A stretch of DNA of 64,000 nucleotides from positions 131,589,686-131,653,685 of the forward strand of contig OZ018328.1 of the NCBI GenBank assembly GCA_963969495.1. The letters run 5' to 3'. Below are positions 62,132 through 64,000 of the stretch, piece after piece. Source of the stretch: Ceratothoa steindachneri. Taxonomy: Eukaryota; Arthropoda; Malacostraca; Isopoda; Cymothoidae. Each line of letters opens with the position of its first letter. The first letter of the stretch is position 1. The notes below the pieces were generated by a model. It saw only the letters and a list, made by a program, of their open reading frames with translations. It had not been told where the DNA came from and did no database searches. A program made the position numbers and the translations under genes.

Positions 62132-64000
62132 GAAGGGAACTCACCCAATTTGATTGGGTAGAGCCATTTTGAGATAAGGGAGTGGGAGAAACGTACACAA
62201 TTCTAGTCAGGATACTGTGCAATCTCATAGCTGGGTATGTGCCAAAGGTGGAATGTAGTGCTAGAAGAAATAAGCCCATGTAAAATAAGAGGCAAAGAGA
62301 GGGCATGGAAGCGCCTCAGAGCTTCCAAATGTTAGCCGCAGCAAGTTTGCCCATAATAAGTCTGTTATCCATTTGTGTATGTGTATGTGTGTGTGGGGGG
62401 GGATAATAGATAATGAAAAGATGGGGGGAGGGGAGAAAGGAAAACGTACAAAGAGAATGGAACCATGTTTACACCACACCCCCCGCACACCACGCAACCG
62501 AAACTAAATGGGATAGCTGAACCAGCCTCCCGCCTCATAAGGATGAATGAATGGACGAAAACTGGTCGGTGACTATCCTTCAAAATTAGCTACCAATTAA
62601 GAAAATAAGTAAAGCGACAGCAAAAGGGAATGGAAATGTCCTGGAGGAGAAAAAAACCCAGGTAATATCAATTTAGTTTGAGATTATGGGTCTCGGGCTA
62701 GGAGAGCGTGGTGCTCTTCCCGTTACAATATGTACGAGTCTGTCTACACGAGGGACCATTCGATAAGCATTACTAGACCAACGAGAATCCAGCGCGTAAA
62801 AGGTGAATGAGTGTTTGAGAGAAGGACCAGTGTATGGGTAGGTGTGCTGGGAGGGGAGGGGAGGCTTGTGTTTTGTGAAGAGGCGTTCCATCCAGGGATG
62901 TAATGTACCCTGCATACAACACTTACAATTCCATTGCTTAAAGGGACGATTTGTCCACGACCAAAGTGCTGGGTCGCTTTGTTTTTGCTAGGGCATACAT
63001 GGGTGGGTTGTGTACATTTAAGTGACGTAGAAACAAACAATTTTGGCCCCATAACAATGATTTGGGGGGCGGGGAATGGAGGATTAAATTTCAAGATATT
63101 GGATTTATATTGAAAAAAAGATTTTCATTTCTCCTCCCTACCGTCTGATTTTATCCATGGTGAACACTGCGGGGAGGGTTTCGACTTGTGGACTTAATTT
63201 GTCCCTCTTTTAGCACTTTTTGAAGTGTAAGTTATATTTGGTTGTCTCAATTTTTTGTGTGCAACTACGGTTACTCACCACATTTTTGACATATTTTATT
63301 AGGAGAATAATCTAGACCTATAATATACCGATTGGGTGTCTGGACACAATAACGCAACTGTTTTAGCACGGAAGGCACACAAGTAATTGCTTCCAATACA
63401 ATGTACACGAATCTCAAATTAAGGGATTTAGAGTTATGATAATTAATGATACGTGTGATTTGATCAATGGATGAAATTCAGTTTGTTAACTTCAGCTGTA
63501 AAATTTCATACAATAACTTTGCAACATATCTTGTCTCCTATAATTTGGCAGCTACAGAAAACCTTAGTATATACTCTGGATATTTCGTCATGTTATGAAA
63601 TTCAAATATTCATTCGATGCAACCGAATGGTACTTACGGCATTCTTTACATATGTGAATGCAATTTTTATAAACAAACTAATAAAAATATTCCAAAATTT
63701 AAAGGATTCATTGGTTTAAAGGAAAATAATTTAATTGGTGAAATAATCAACTAATTTTAACAGGGGGTAATCTTTCAGTTGAAAAAAATACTTAAAGCAT
63801 TTAGTTTTAGACTATCAGGGACCGCCCCTAAAAGTTGCTATGTAGTGAATTGTCTAAAGTAAATCTATTCATTTTGGTCGTTTCTTTATATTAATAAACA
63901 ATTAAATTATCAATATATAAATGCTAGGTTTGCATAAAATATTATTCTTTATTCCTAAGATTTTAATATTTTTAATTTAAAATCCAATACAAATAACAGT
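62129..64000. other. Unassigned segment, no gene recognised
   Basis: A (TG)n-like run and G-run lie at 62,372-62,402. Frames of up to 116 codons (62,744-63,094 reverse) show no motifs. The last 700 bp are AT-rich with short frames. I see nothing further that can be supported. Confidence 0.45.

Overview
This is eukaryotic, animal-type DNA. It has AT-rich spacer, many (AT)n arrays, spliced coding fragments with GT-AG introns, and dense layers of transposable elements. The mix (CR1-like LINEs with an esterase ORF1, L2-like and Jockey/I-like LINEs, a Penelope-like element with a GIY-YIG domain, mariner and Tc1 relatives, Ty3/gypsy elements) suggests an arthropod, probably a crustacean. That is inference: no species-diagnostic gene is present. 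No rRNA gene, convincing functional tRNA, CRISPR array, operon or origin was seen.

Layout. 1-2.2 kb: AT-rich spacer with copy 1 of a short interspersed repeat ('repeat A'). 2.2-4.0 kb: broken L2-like LINE, followed by a 125-bp MITE. 4.8-6.3 kb: 34-bp minisatellite in two blocks. 6.5-9.6 kb: two reverse-strand LINE remnants. 9.7-10.3 kb: a likely internal exon of a host gene (reverse strand). 10.76-22.08 kb: a reverse-strand gypsy element ('element 1') split by a younger forward-strand gypsy element ('element 2', 14,097-20,018, target duplication GTCAT). 22.3-26.1 kb: LINE, Tc1-like and hAT-like remnants. 26.2-29.0 kb: an intron-bearing zinc-finger pseudogene interrupted by a deleted mariner. 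29.0-32.1 kb: two solo LTRs of one family in opposite orientations; the second splits a LINE. 32.4-35.2 kb: repeat A copy 2 and a Penelope-like element whose 5' half is inverted. 35.26-41.6 kb: a third gypsy element ('element 3') with domain order gag-PR-INT-RT-RH. 41.7-51.9 kb: LINE fragments, repeat A copy 3, a tRNA-like inverted repeat, a Jockey/I-like LINE and a 794-bp TIR element. 52.1-57 kb: an almost full-length two-ORF CR1-like LINE (reverse strand) behind an array of 3'-end hairpins. 57-62.1 kb: Tc1 and LINE fragments and long (AT)n tracts. 62.1-64 kb: nothing recognised.

The most interesting signals are: (i) the integrase-before-RT gypsy lineage, three members in one window, each with an AT-rich tract beside a shared primer-binding site; (ii) the two non-TE coding loci (candidate exon 9,700-10,316 and the split zinc-finger pseudogene); (iii) the Penelope-like element whose inverted halves share 63 bp. 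Almost every other coding segment is a decayed TE fragment. The CR1-like LINE is closest to intact, with one small deletion in its RT core.
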